From Apilactobacillus micheneri (lineage in GTDB: Bacteria > Bacillota > Bacilli > Lactobacillales > Lactobacillaceae), in contig NZ_POSO01000002.1 of assembly GCF_002993975.1 (NCBI RefSeq), forward strand, positions 248,232-312,231: a DNA stretch of 64,000 nt, in the 5' to 3' direction. The first letter of the stretch is position 1, and the number at the start of each line of letters is the position of its first letter. The position numbers and the translations under genes are program-made. Under the pieces are notes generated by a model. It was not told the DNA's origin. It worked only from the letters and a program-made list of their open reading frames with translations, and did not search any database. Below, piece by piece: positions 36,756 through 44,191 of the stretch.

Positions 36756-36793
36756 TAAAAAGAGCACTGATTAAAAATATCAGTGCTCTTTTT
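36756..36793 (+). terminator. Terminator after dnaN
   Basis: AAAAAGAGCACTGAT/ATCAGTGCTCTTTTT stem. Confidence 0.9.
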
Positions 36794-36940
36794 GTATATT
36801 TAAATAAAGCGAAAAATTGCTTTTTAAGACCTGTTAATAAAATTGTGGATAATTATACTAAATATACTTTTAAATTTATTAAAACATGAATAATTTTAAT
36901 TATATGTGGGTAAAATTAATACAACAAAAAGTTATGTAAT

Positions 36941-36974
36941 AAAAAAGCCCTTGGATAATTTCCAAGAACTTTTA
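36941..36974 (-). terminator. Terminator after gap
   Basis: AAGCCCTTGGA/TCCAAGAACTT stem, T6 on the minus strand. Confidence 0.7.
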
Positions 36975-36981
36975 ATTAATT

Positions 36982-37989
36982 TTATAGTTGTGAGAACTTC
37001 AATAAAGTACGAACCATGTTGCAAGTAAAGCCCCATTCATTATCGTACCAGTTCCAAACCTTAACTAATTGGTCATCACCAACAGTTGAAACGTTAGTTT
37101 GAGTTGCATCAAATACTGATCCGTGAGTATCACCGATAATATCACTTGATACGATTGGTTCATCATTGTAACCGAATGTTTCGTCCGCATGACTCTTCAT
37201 CTTTTCATTGATTTCGTCTGCAGTAACATTCTTCTTGTCAACGATGGCTGTCAATTCAGTCAATGAACCATCAATAATACCAACACGTTGTGCAACACCG
37301 TCTAATTTACCGTTTAATTCAGGAACAACTAAACCAATGGCCTTAGCAGCACCAGTTGAGTGAGGAATAGTGTTTACTGAAGCAGTACGGTTGTTTCTGA
37401 ACTTCTTACCACGAGGGCCATCTAAGATAGCTTGAGTAGAAGTAAAGGCATGAATAGTGGTCATTGAACCAACTTTAATTCCAAAGTCCTTGTTTAAGAA
37501 GTATGCAGTGGCTGCAATACTTCCAGTTGTACATGAACCAGCTGAAACAATTTGATCATCTGAGTTCAATGTGTCCAAGTTAACACCAGGAACAACAGTC
37601 TTCATGTCACCAGCAGGAGCTGAGATTAGAACACGTTTTGCACCAGCGTCTAAGTGAGCTTGTGCCTTTTCTTTTGATGTGTAGAAACCTGTACATTCTA
37701 GTACGAAGTCAACACCATCATTTTTAACCCATGGAAGGTCAGCGGCATTTTTTTCAGCGTAAACTGGAATTTCATGACCATCAACCACAATTCCCTTATC
37801 TGTTGATGAAACTTCACCTGGGAACTTGCCATGTGTTGAGTCATATTTCAATAGGTAAGCTAGCATTGAAGGAGTAGTTAAATCATTAATAGCTGCTACT
37901 TCGATACCATCAGATTTTAATTCATGAATTCTTTTGAATGCTAAACGACCAATACGACCAAAACCGTTAATACCAATTTTTACTGTCAT
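36982..37989 (-). CDS. gap: Glyceraldehyde-3-phosphate dehydrogenase, type I
   Basis: Glycolytic NAD-dependent enzyme, 335 residues. Rossmann start [18 protein letters not shown]; active-site Cys in [13 protein letters not shown] (about 153); His in [10 protein letters not shown] (about 179); NWYDNEWGF near the C-terminus. The residue after CTT is Gly rather than the usual Asn (SCTTN). Stronger codon bias than its neighbours fits high expression. ATG 37989 has GGAGGTACAAG upstream. It stands alone next to dnaN rather than in the usual gap-pgk-tpi cluster. Confidence 0.95.
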   Translation of the reverse strand: MTVKIGINGFGRIGRLAFKRIHELKSDGIEVAAINDLTTPSMLAYLLKYDSTHGKFPGEVSSTDKGIVVDGHEIPVYAEKNAADLPWVKNDGVDFVLECTGFYTSKEKAQAHLDAGAKRVLISAPAGDMKTVVPGVNLDTLNSDDQIVSAGSCTTGSIAATAYFLNKDFGIKVGSMTTIHAFTSTQAILDGPRGKKFRNNRTASVNTIPHSTGAAKAIGLVVPELNGKLDGVAQRVGIIDGSLTELTAIVDKKNVTADEINEKMKSHADETFGYNDEPIVSSDIIGDTHGSVFDATQTNVSTVGDDQLVKVWNWYDNEWGFTCNMVRTLLKFSQL

Positions 37990-38064
37990 ACTTGTACCTC
38001 CAAATTCATTTAATGTTTTATTTATATCTTACAAGATACAAATTACCACGCTTTGAATTTAATG

Positions 38065-38268
38065 TCATGTATTATGCTTGTGAAAAACAAATTTTTTAAT
38101 ATTGACTATTAAAATAATGGCTAAAGTTATTGCTATAGAGGTAGCTAGTAAAGTTAATAATATTGAAACTATGTTATTTAAATTTAATCGTACAATAAAA
38201 TAATAAAGTACTTTGAATAACATGATGCCCAATACCACATATATAAATCCTTCTAAAAATTGTTTCAT
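38065..38268 (-). CDS. Small two-helix membrane protein
   Basis: 67 residues with two hydrophobic helices (FIYVVLGIMLFKVLYYFIV and SILLTLLATSIAITLAIILI) and a basic end (NIKKFVFHKHNT). ATG 38268 has GGAGGATTT upstream. Divergent from the lysozyme gene. No family recognised. Confidence 0.55.
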   Translation of the reverse strand: MKQFLEGFIYVVLGIMLFKVLYYFIVRLNLNNIVSILLTLLATSIAITLAIILIVNIKKFVFHKHNT

Positions 38269-38383
38269 AAATCCTCCGATGTAATTTCTCTGTGATAATT
38301 TGATTTTAAACTGTAATTTAACTATATCATTTATGAAACATTACTCTACTACAATAAGTAATTGTATATGGAGGATAGTTATT

Positions 38384-39565
38384 TTGAAAAATTTTAGATT
38401 GAAGTATTTATTTATAAGTATTGCTGCGATATTTATATCGTTTATATACATAAATATAACTAATGTAAATGCAGATCAAAGAAATGTTTATGATTTGTCC
38501 GAATGGCAAGGAAATTTTACTGATTCACAAGTGAAACAATTAAAAAATGAAGTGCCATTTGTCATTTTAAGAGTTCAATATGGAAGTGCTTATTATGATC
38601 GAACTTTTCAACATAATCGAAATTTATTAGATAAGTATAAGGTTCCATATGGAGTTTATTCATTTAGTCAGTATGAAAGTGTGAATGATGCTAAAGGAGA
38701 AGCTAGAGCGCTTTATAAGCGTGCGCCTAATGCAAAATTTTATGTAAATGATTATGAAGATCAAACTGTTAAATCTGGTGATACGAATGCAGCGACTTTA
38801 GCCTGGTTAAATGAACTTCGACCATTAGCGAAAAATAAAAAGATATTGTTCTATTCATACCAAAGTTTTATGTTGCAATATGCAGCAGAGTCGATTAGTT
38901 CATACGATGGTTATTGGTTGGCTGCATATCAATCCAATGAACCTGAAAGAGAACATGTATTATGGCAATATACAGATCATTTTTATTCACCAGCATTAGG
39001 TAAATATATTGATTCAAGTTTATTAACTTCTAAAAAGAGTAATTGGTTTATTGGGAATCAAAAACCAATTGTGAATACTAAATATTATCGTGATGGTGGA
39101 CAATTTACTACTAAAAGTAAATTTAACGAGAACTTTTATGATCATGTAGTCGCAGATAATAAGTATGCACATAATTTTAAATTAAAAAATTATGGAGTAA
39201 AATATCGTGCTAAAACTGTTAATATAGATTGTAGAGCTGTTGTGGATGGTAAAACATTTTATCGTTGTTACTATCGAGGAAAATTATTAGGTTGGATTAG
39301 TAGTGATGCTTTAGGTCCCCATATTAATTATGGCAAAGTTAACGAATATAAAACGGTTAAACATAATCCACTCAATAATTTCTACAACCATGTAACCAAT
39401 AGTCATTTTAGTAATATTAAAATGACTTATCACGGGCATAAATATGCTAATAAAAAATTAAAGATAACTGCTAGAGCTAAAAAAGATGGCTGGCATAGCT
39501 ATTACTACCAATGTTATTATAACGGTAAATATTTAGGCTGGATTTACCAAGGTGCATTTAAGTAA
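38384..39565 (+). CDS. Secreted GH25 lysozyme with C-terminal SH3/GW-like repeats (copy 1)
   Basis: 393 residues from TTG 38384, set by GGAGGATAG (38370-38378); the ORF opens 28 codons earlier. Signal peptide to about residue 31 (VNA/DQ). GH25 muramidase domain at about 34-215 (VYDLSEWQGNF, VPFVILRVQYGSAYYDRTF, acidic pair in YVNDYEDQ, WLAAYQSNEPEREHVLWQYT). Two C-terminal repeats of about 75 residues end in LLGWISSDAL and YLGWIYQGAFK, resembling cell-wall-binding SH3/GW modules. It lacks the N/Q-rich linker of the other two copies. Likely cuts peptidoglycan. Confidence 0.88.
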   Translation: MKNFRLKYLFISIAAIFISFIYINITNVNADQRNVYDLSEWQGNFTDSQVKQLKNEVPFVILRVQYGSAYYDRTFQHNRNLLDKYKVPYGVYSFSQYESVNDAKGEARALYKRAPNAKFYVNDYEDQTVKSGDTNAATLAWLNELRPLAKNKKILFYSYQSFMLQYAAESISSYDGYWLAAYQSNEPEREHVLWQYTDHFYSPALGKYIDSSLLTSKKSNWFIGNQKPIVNTKYYRDGGQFTTKSKFNENFYDHVVADNKYAHNFKLKNYGVKYRAKTVNIDCRAVVDGKTFYRCYYRGKLLGWISSDALGPHINYGKVNEYKTVKHNPLNNFYNHVTNSHFSNIKMTYHGHKYANKKLKITARAKKDGWHSYYYQCYYNGKYLGWIYQGAFK

Positions 39566-39569
39566 AATA

Positions 39570-39600
39570 AAAAACAGACACATGAAAGTGTCTGTTTTTA
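39570..39600 (+). terminator. Terminator after lysozyme copy 1
   Basis: AAAACAGACAC/GTGTCTGTTTT stem with A and T flanks, between convergent genes. Confidence 0.85.
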
Positions 39601-39621
39601 TTGGTTAATTTTAATTTATAA

Positions 39622-39810
39622 TTAATCTTGAACAGTTTTAATGCCGTCCCAAATTTTTTGCCAAAAGCCCTGATCATCGTCGCTTATTTTATGATGTTTT
39701 CGTGCAGCATAAACATTATTACTGCCATTATTAATGGCAGTAAATGAACCATAACTAAATGATAATGACATGACAACAATTGCAAAAGCAGTTACTAATT
39801 TTTTCAACAT
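39622..39810 (-). CDS. Small secreted peptide, bacteriocin- or signal-like
   Basis: 62 residues from ATG 39810 (GGAGTG seven bases upstream). Signal peptide (KKLVTAFAIVVMSLSFSYGS) with a likely cut after VYA near residue 35, leaving about 27 residues: a basic-acidic start (ARKHHKISDDDQ) and an amphipathic aromatic end (GFWQKIWDGIKTVQD). No family known to me. It diverges by only 37 bases from an XRE membrane regulator, and a near-complete palindrome lies within its coding region. Confidence 0.6.
   Translation of the reverse strand: MLKKLVTAFAIVVMSLSFSYGSFTAINNGSNNVYAARKHHKISDDDQGFWQKIWDGIKTVQD
39721..39741. promoter_or_regulatory. 21-base perfect palindrome inside the peptide gene
   Basis: Arms ACTGCCATTA and TAATGGCAGT around one central T. 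About 107 bases upstream of the XRE regulator start at 39848, so it could be its operator. In the peptide mRNA it would also form a hairpin. Confidence 0.5.
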
Positions 39811-39847
39811 AATCACACTCCAATTATTTTTTAGAGAAGGTAATAAT

Positions 39848-40411
39848 ATGAAAATATCTAATCAACTAAAGAAAGCTAGGAAAAATAAAAAATTAACTCA
39901 AGAATATGTAGCTAGCCAAATTAATGTTTCTAGAAAAACTATTTCAAGTTGGGAAAATGGTCGTGGACAACCCAATTCTTCATATTTGAAACAATTAAAT
40001 TCCATATATGATACCAATCTCCAACTACATTATACACAAAATAAACATGAAAATAATAAACATTTTCATTTATTTTATTATATTAACCTTTTATTATTTA
40101 TTTTATCCTTAATAAATTTATTTACTGGAATGTTTATGGGAATAGCAGCATTACAATTAATTTTCGTTTCTTTTTTCTTTATATATTATAGAATAAATTT
40201 ATTTATTGAATTAAAAAGTGAACGTAAATATATGTATGCTTTTTTTTGTGTAATAATTATTTTATTTATAATTACTATGAATAATTTAGAATACATATAT
40301 ATTTTTTCAAATATTTTAAAAGATATTCCATTTGCTATAGGTGCAGTTATACACTCTTTAATAATTACTTCTAGTTTCTTCATCATAACTAACTACAGAA
40401 ATGGTAAATAG
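39848..40411 (+). CDS. XRE regulator with multi-helix membrane domain
   Basis: 187 residues from ATG 39848 (GAGAAGG upstream). N-terminal XRE helix-turn-helix (residues 5-60: KKLTQEYVASQINVSRKTIS, WENGRGQP), then about four to five membrane helices (FYYINLLLFILSLINLFTG, LQLIFVSFFFIYY, AFFCVIIILFIITM, IHSLIITSSFFII). Its start is 37 bases from the divergent peptide gene, so the 5' ends of the two transcripts must overlap. A regulator of, or immunity partner for, the peptide is inferred. Confidence 0.7.
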   Translation: MKISNQLKKARKNKKLTQEYVASQINVSRKTISSWENGRGQPNSSYLKQLNSIYDTNLQLHYTQNKHENNKHFHLFYYINLLLFILSLINLFTGMFMGIAALQLIFVSFFFIYYRINLFIELKSERKYMYAFFCVIIILFIITMNNLEYIYIFSNILKDIPFAIGAVIHSLIITSSFFIITNYRNGK

Positions 40412-40603
40412 TATTGGATATTATTTAAAAATTATGTCTATAGACACGATAATATATTGATATAACAGTATTTTAATAATGTATATTTTTTATGAATGTA
40501 ACCCATATATTTGTCTATTTTTAATTACTAGCTTGATGATTTTTTAGATATTTTATATATTTAAGTTGTTGATAAATTAATTATCAATTATAGATATGTG
40601 TTG

Positions 40604-40637
40604 AACAGGGAGCATTTAAATGCTCCCTGTTTTTTAT
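40604..40637. terminator. Bidirectional terminator
   Basis: AACAGGGAGCATTT/AAATGCTCCCTGTT stem followed by TTTTA. The 170 bases before it hold nothing else recognisable. Confidence 0.85.
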
Positions 40638-40645
40638 TTATAAAA

Positions 40646-41193
40646 TTATATTCTCCTCTCCCCTTTTAAATTATTCCAATCATTTCTTAAAATTCCATAT
40701 TTTACAGAATTCCAATACTTATCTTCCCAGTATCTTACTTTTGGAATCTCAGCTTCTTTATTTAAGCCAATTTTGGTTGCTAAATGCATCATACTTTGAT
40801 TACCAGACCAAGTTGTTAATCCAACATGAGGTAAATCAACTAGCACAAAAATTTCATCAATCCACTTCTTTAAAGCAATTTTTCCAATGCCTTTATGCCA
40901 ATTTGATTTATCATAAATACAAATACCGACATCTAACCATCTTTTTAAGTTTTTATCTTCATAATACGCTGAAACTGATCCAACGATTTCACCGTCACAC
41001 CAGATAGCTTTATACATATTGTTATTTAAATGCTTTTTAGAAGCTTCTCCATTAACAAAATCTTCTTTTGCAGGCAATTTGTCTTTAAAATATGGACCAT
41101 TAAATTTTGTCCATGCAGCATTTTTATCCTTATATGCAACATTCCAGAAATCTTCCAAATCATTTTTATTTATTTTTTAAGAGATATCTTCAT
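40646..41193 (-). pseudogene. GNAT acetyltransferase, frameshifted near the start
   Basis: N-acetyltransferase fold of about 182 residues (VGSVSAYYEDKNLKRWLDVG, WHKGIGKIALKKWIDEIF, VGLTTWSGNQSMMHLATKIG), resembling RimJ/RimL-type enzymes; substrate unknown. A proper start ATG at 41193 with GGAGTG upstream reads MKISLKK then stops. With one more base in the A6 run (41173-41178) it continues as INKNDLEDFWNVAY into the long frame and the length becomes a whole number of codons. A weak TTG at 41158 could start a shortened 170-residue form. Confidence 0.75.
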
Positions 41194-41235
41194 TTATTTC
41201 ACTCCAAGCAATATATAATTTTTTAAATATTAACA

Positions 41236-41270
41236 CAAAAAAAGAGAACAGAATTAAATTCTGTTCTCAA
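41236..41270 (-). terminator. Terminator after the MFS gene
   Basis: GAGAACAGAATT/AATTCTGTTCTC stem, T7 on the minus strand. Confidence 0.85.
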
Positions 41271-41278
41271 AATTTTCA

Positions 41279-42646
41279 TTATTCTTTTGTTGAAGAAACT
41301 ACTAAAAATTGAATGATACTTAATACAGCTAAAAATAGGATTGCAAAAGTATAACCAATTACATTATTTGTGCCTGAAATAGCAGTAATCTTAGTAATAA
41401 TTGTGGAAACAATGACAGTGCCAATTGCACCAGCAAATTGTTGAACTGTGGTTAAGATTGCATTACCGTCGGCTTTAATATCAGCTGCTAAGTAATCTAA
41501 ACCTTTGGTCATAATGTTTCCGTATGATAATCCAATTCCAATCATAATAATTGTGTAGAAGATTGTGAAAATGGTATCACTTAAATTATAAGAAGTAGCT
41601 GCTAGATAAAGTAATGAAATTACGATGGCACCAATTCCAGTTAGAATTGGTTTCTTAGCACCTAGACGATCTAATAGTGATCCTGAGAATGGTGAAATAA
41701 TAGCACCAACAACAGCACCAGGTAATAAGATTAATCCAGCAATACTTGATGAACTATGATTAATAATTTGGACATAATTAGGAACAATGAATGATAGTCC
41801 TAAGATAATTAATTGATTTATAAAGAATGCAATTACATATTTTGAATAAGCCATATTCTTAAGAATCTTAACGTTTAGAATAGGATCTTCTTTTCGATCT
41901 TGTATTTTTATAAATATAGTTAAAGCAATAATTCCAATTATGATTGGTAAAATAACATTAACACTAAGTAGTGGTTTACTACTGATGTTACTAATTCCAA
42001 AAATCAAACCAGCAAAGGTTAAGAAAATCAAAATAAGGCTAAATACATCAAATTTATTATTGCTTAATTCACTTTGTGGTAATTTTGGAACTGATATAAT
42101 TCCCAAGATAAAAGCTAAAACTAAAATTGGAATTAAAATGATAAAAATATAACGCCAACCTAGCGTATTAACAATAATTCCACCGAATGTAGGCCCCACA
42201 GCTGATGCTGCAGCAGTTATTAATGAGCCAAATCCCATCATGAAACCAAGTCTACTTTTTGGAACATTTTCCAAAATAATGTTGAACATTAACGGTAATG
42301 CAATCCCAGTTCCAATTCCTTGGATCAGTCTTCCCAGTAATAAGAAGATGAATGCTGGTGCCATCGCATCAACAACCAAACCAATTAGGAATAAAATACT
42401 AGCGCATATAAATAAATGACTAGTCTTAAATCTTTCTTTTAGGAATTTGGAAAGTGGAATCACACTGGATAAAACCAATAGATAAATCGTTGTAATCCAT
42501 TGGACTACATTTAGTCCAATATGGAATTCTGAAATTAAAGTTGGAAATGTGATATTCATCGAGGTTTCAACAGTCACCCCACTGAATGTCATAACTCCGA
42601 CAGCAATTATTGCTAATAATACGTTTGTTGATATTCTCTCTTTCAT
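41279..42646 (-). CDS. MFS multidrug exporter, DHA2 (EmrB/QacA) type
   Basis: 455 residues with about 14 membrane helices. Typical DHA2 features: LDxT-like early segment (TVETSMNITFPTLISEFHI), WITTIYLLVLSSVIP, motif GRLIQGIGTGIALPL, and motif C region SAVGPTFGGIIVNTLGWRYIF. A proton-driven exporter, probably for drugs or toxic organic ions; substrate unknown. ATG 42646 is not preceded by a strong ribosome site (AGGAGACGAAAT lies about ten bases off). Monocistronic. Confidence 0.88.
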   Translation of the reverse strand: MKERISTNVLLAIIAVGVMTFSGVTVETSMNITFPTLISEFHIGLNVVQWITTIYLLVLSSVIPLSKFLKERFKTSHLFICASILFLIGLVVDAMAPAFIFLLLGRLIQGIGTGIALPLMFNIILENVPKSRLGFMMGFGSLITAAASAVGPTFGGIIVNTLGWRYIFIILIPILVLAFILGIISVPKLPQSELSNNKFDVFSLILIFLTFAGLIFGISNISSKPLLSVNVILPIIIGIIALTIFIKIQDRKEDPILNVKILKNMAYSKYVIAFFINQLIILGLSFIVPNYVQIINHSSSSIAGLILLPGAVVGAIISPFSGSLLDRLGAKKPILTGIGAIVISLLYLAATSYNLSDTIFTIFYTIIMIGIGLSYGNIMTKGLDYLAADIKADGNAILTTVQQFAGAIGTVIVSTIITKITAISGTNNVIGYTFAILFLAVLSIIQFLVVSSTKE

Positions 42647-42748
42647 TAAATAATCATTATATTTCGTCTCCTATAAAATTTGTATTATAAAATACATTAG
42701 TGTTTGTAATTATAGTGAATTAAAATTTTTCGTGCAATGAAAAATTTA

Positions 42749-42792
42749 AAAAAGATATCCACAAATTTTTTAAATCTGTGTATATCTTTTTA
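42749..42792 (-). terminator. Terminator after the small GNAT gene
   Basis: AAAGATAT.CACA.ATTT stem with one or two mismatches, T6 on the minus strand. Confidence 0.65.
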
Positions 42793-42793
42793 T

Positions 42794-43062
42794 TTAATCG
42801 ATTAATAAATGATTATATTTACTTTTATGTTTAAAGAACATTTTTGCATATTCACAAATAGGATTAATCAACAAGTTATTTTTTCAGAATATTTTATTAC
42901 TTCTAACATTAATTGTTTTGCAATACCTTTACCACGATATTTTTCTTCAACAATAATGTGATTAATAGATAAAATATTATCTTTGATTGTGAAATTAGCT
43001 CTAGCAATTTCAGAATTATTATTCATTAAATAAATATTTTCTTGATCATAACTAAATTTCAT
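42794..43062 (-). pseudogene. Small GNAT acetyltransferase (YidJ-like), frameshifted
   Basis: Residues 1-60 are intact: IYLMNNNSEIARANFTI, LSINHIIVEEKYRGKGIAKQ, with the acetyl-CoA loop EEKYRGKGIA. After SEK the frame runs into a stop at 42868. One more base in the A6 run (42879-42884) would give NNLLINPICEYAKMFFKHKS and end at 42794, an 89-residue protein of normal length for this mini-GNAT family. Pseudogene or sequencing error. Confidence 0.8.
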
Positions 43063-43336
43063 TTTTAGTACTCCTTTTAGTATGCCAAAATCTTATTAAG
43101 ACACAAATTAATAAAAAGATTATGTAAAACGTTAATATTCTAATGTTGAAATGCATTGATATGCCGAAATTAAAGCCGCCATCTTTGAATATATTTTTAA
43201 TCAATTTTATACCCAATAATGACGTATGAGTCTCATTCGAATTAATAATGAACAATTCAATAATTGATTCCAATACTATAAAAATTATGAATGCTAGACT
43301 ATCTGATAAAAAGTTTAGTATATATTTTATCTTCAT
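43052..43336 (-). CDS. Small membrane protein upstream of the mini-GNAT
   Basis: 94 residues from ATG 43336 (MKIKYILNF; AAGGAGAAA upstream). Two hydrophobic segments (SLAFIIFIVLESIIELFII and ILTFYIIFLLICVLIRF) and a basic end (WHTKRSTKNEI). It overlaps the following GNAT by 11 bases, implying translational coupling. No family recognised. Confidence 0.6.
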   Translation of the reverse strand: MKIKYILNFLSDSLAFIIFIVLESIIELFIINSNETHTSLLGIKLIKNIFKDGGFNFGISMHFNIRILTFYIIFLLICVLIRFWHTKRSTKNEI

Positions 43337-43394
43337 AAAAAATTTCTCCTTCTTATTAATTATATTATATTTTAATGTTCTTATAATTAACATC

Positions 43395-43436
43395 AAAAAA
43401 GCAGCACTTAGACTCTCTGTTCTAAGTGCTGCTTTT
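43395..43436 (-). terminator. Intrinsic terminator
   Basis: AAGCAGCACTTAGA/TCTAAGTGCTGCTT stem, T6 on the minus strand. Confidence 0.85.
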
Positions 43437-43495
43437 GTTATAAATTTATTTGTAGAGTGTAGGAGATAGTTAATTTGCAGGAGTATTTATTAACT

Positions 43496-43615
43496 TCAAT
43501 TATTGATCCATCTTAAAGATGCAGCTTTCCAATCCTGATTAACACGTAAGTTCAGTCTATATTTATGATTTTGATTAATATTCGATTGATTTTTCTTAAT
43601 TAAATGTTTTTTCAT
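43496..43615 (-). CDS. 39-residue basic peptide
   Basis: From ATG 43615: MKKHLIKKNQSNINQNHKYR, ending ASLRWINN. AAAGGAAAGAAGG lies about ten bases upstream and a terminator follows. Strongly basic, no signal peptide or membrane helix. It diverges from copY across the cop box, so it may respond to copper. No family recognised. Confidence 0.45.
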   Translation of the reverse strand: MKKHLIKKNQSNINQNHKYRLNLRVNQDWKAASLRWINN

Positions 43616-43706
43616 GATTGTAAAACCTTCTTTCCTTTAAGATTATTAATAATATAACAATGAAATCTTAAACAAAACTTAAGCCAAAATCTTTTTATTT
43701 GATTTT

Positions 43707-43728
43707 TTAGTCTACAAGTGTAGACTAA
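43707..43728 (+). promoter_or_regulatory. cop box, CopY operator
   Basis: 22-base perfect palindrome around TACAAGTGTA (43713-43722), matching the TACANNTGTA cop box of lactic acid bacteria. It lies about 30 bases before copY. Confidence 0.9.
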
Positions 43729-43759
43729 ATATAAATAATAAATTTGCGAGGTGGTAACC

Positions 43760-44191
43760 ATCGATAACAAAGTTAGTAATATTTCCGATGCTGAATGGGA
43801 ATTAATGCGTATTTTGTGGACAATCGGTGATTCAAGAAGTAAGACCATTATTGATTTGCTTTCTAAAAAAAGTGATTGGAGTGAATCAACAATTAAAACT
43901 TTAATTACTAGATTAAAGAACAAAAAAATAATCGGCGTTAAAAAAATTGATAAAAAGAATTATTATCATTGTTTAATTAATGAACAAGATGCTTACAAGA
44001 TGAAAATTAAACATTTGTTTGATGAAATTTGTTGTATGCAATATGGTTCAACCCTTGATTATTTAATCGATAATGTTGATTTAAGTAAATCTGATATTAG
44101 TAAATTAATTAACACTTTGAATAAAAAAATGGTTGATGCACCAGAAAAAGTTGAATGTCATTGTTTAGGAGGTAAGATTTATGAGTCATAA
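43760..44191 (+). CDS. copY: CopY-type copper-responsive repressor
   Basis: BlaI/MecI/CopY winged-helix repressor, about 143 residues (ISDAEWELMRILWTIGDSRS, STIKTLITRLKNKKIIGV). The best ribosome site GAGGTG (43748-43753) is six bases before an ATC at 43760, which would be the start codon; GTG 43751 overlaps the ribosome site. The C-terminus has only VECHCLGG and an internal ICCMQ, not the full CxCxxxxCxC copper-zinc site. It binds the cop box upstream and overlaps copB by 11 bases. Confidence 0.85.
   Translation: MDNKVSNISDAEWELMRILWTIGDSRSKTIIDLLSKKSDWSESTIKTLITRLKNKKIIGVKKIDKKNYYHCLINEQDAYKMKIKHLFDEICCMQYGSTLDYLIDNVDLSKSDISKLINTLNKKMVDAPEKVECHCLGGKIYES

Noticed and set aside
42749-42792. 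TATCCACA-like sequence resembling a DnaA box
   Set aside because: It is part of a terminator stem and single; no cluster as at oriC.
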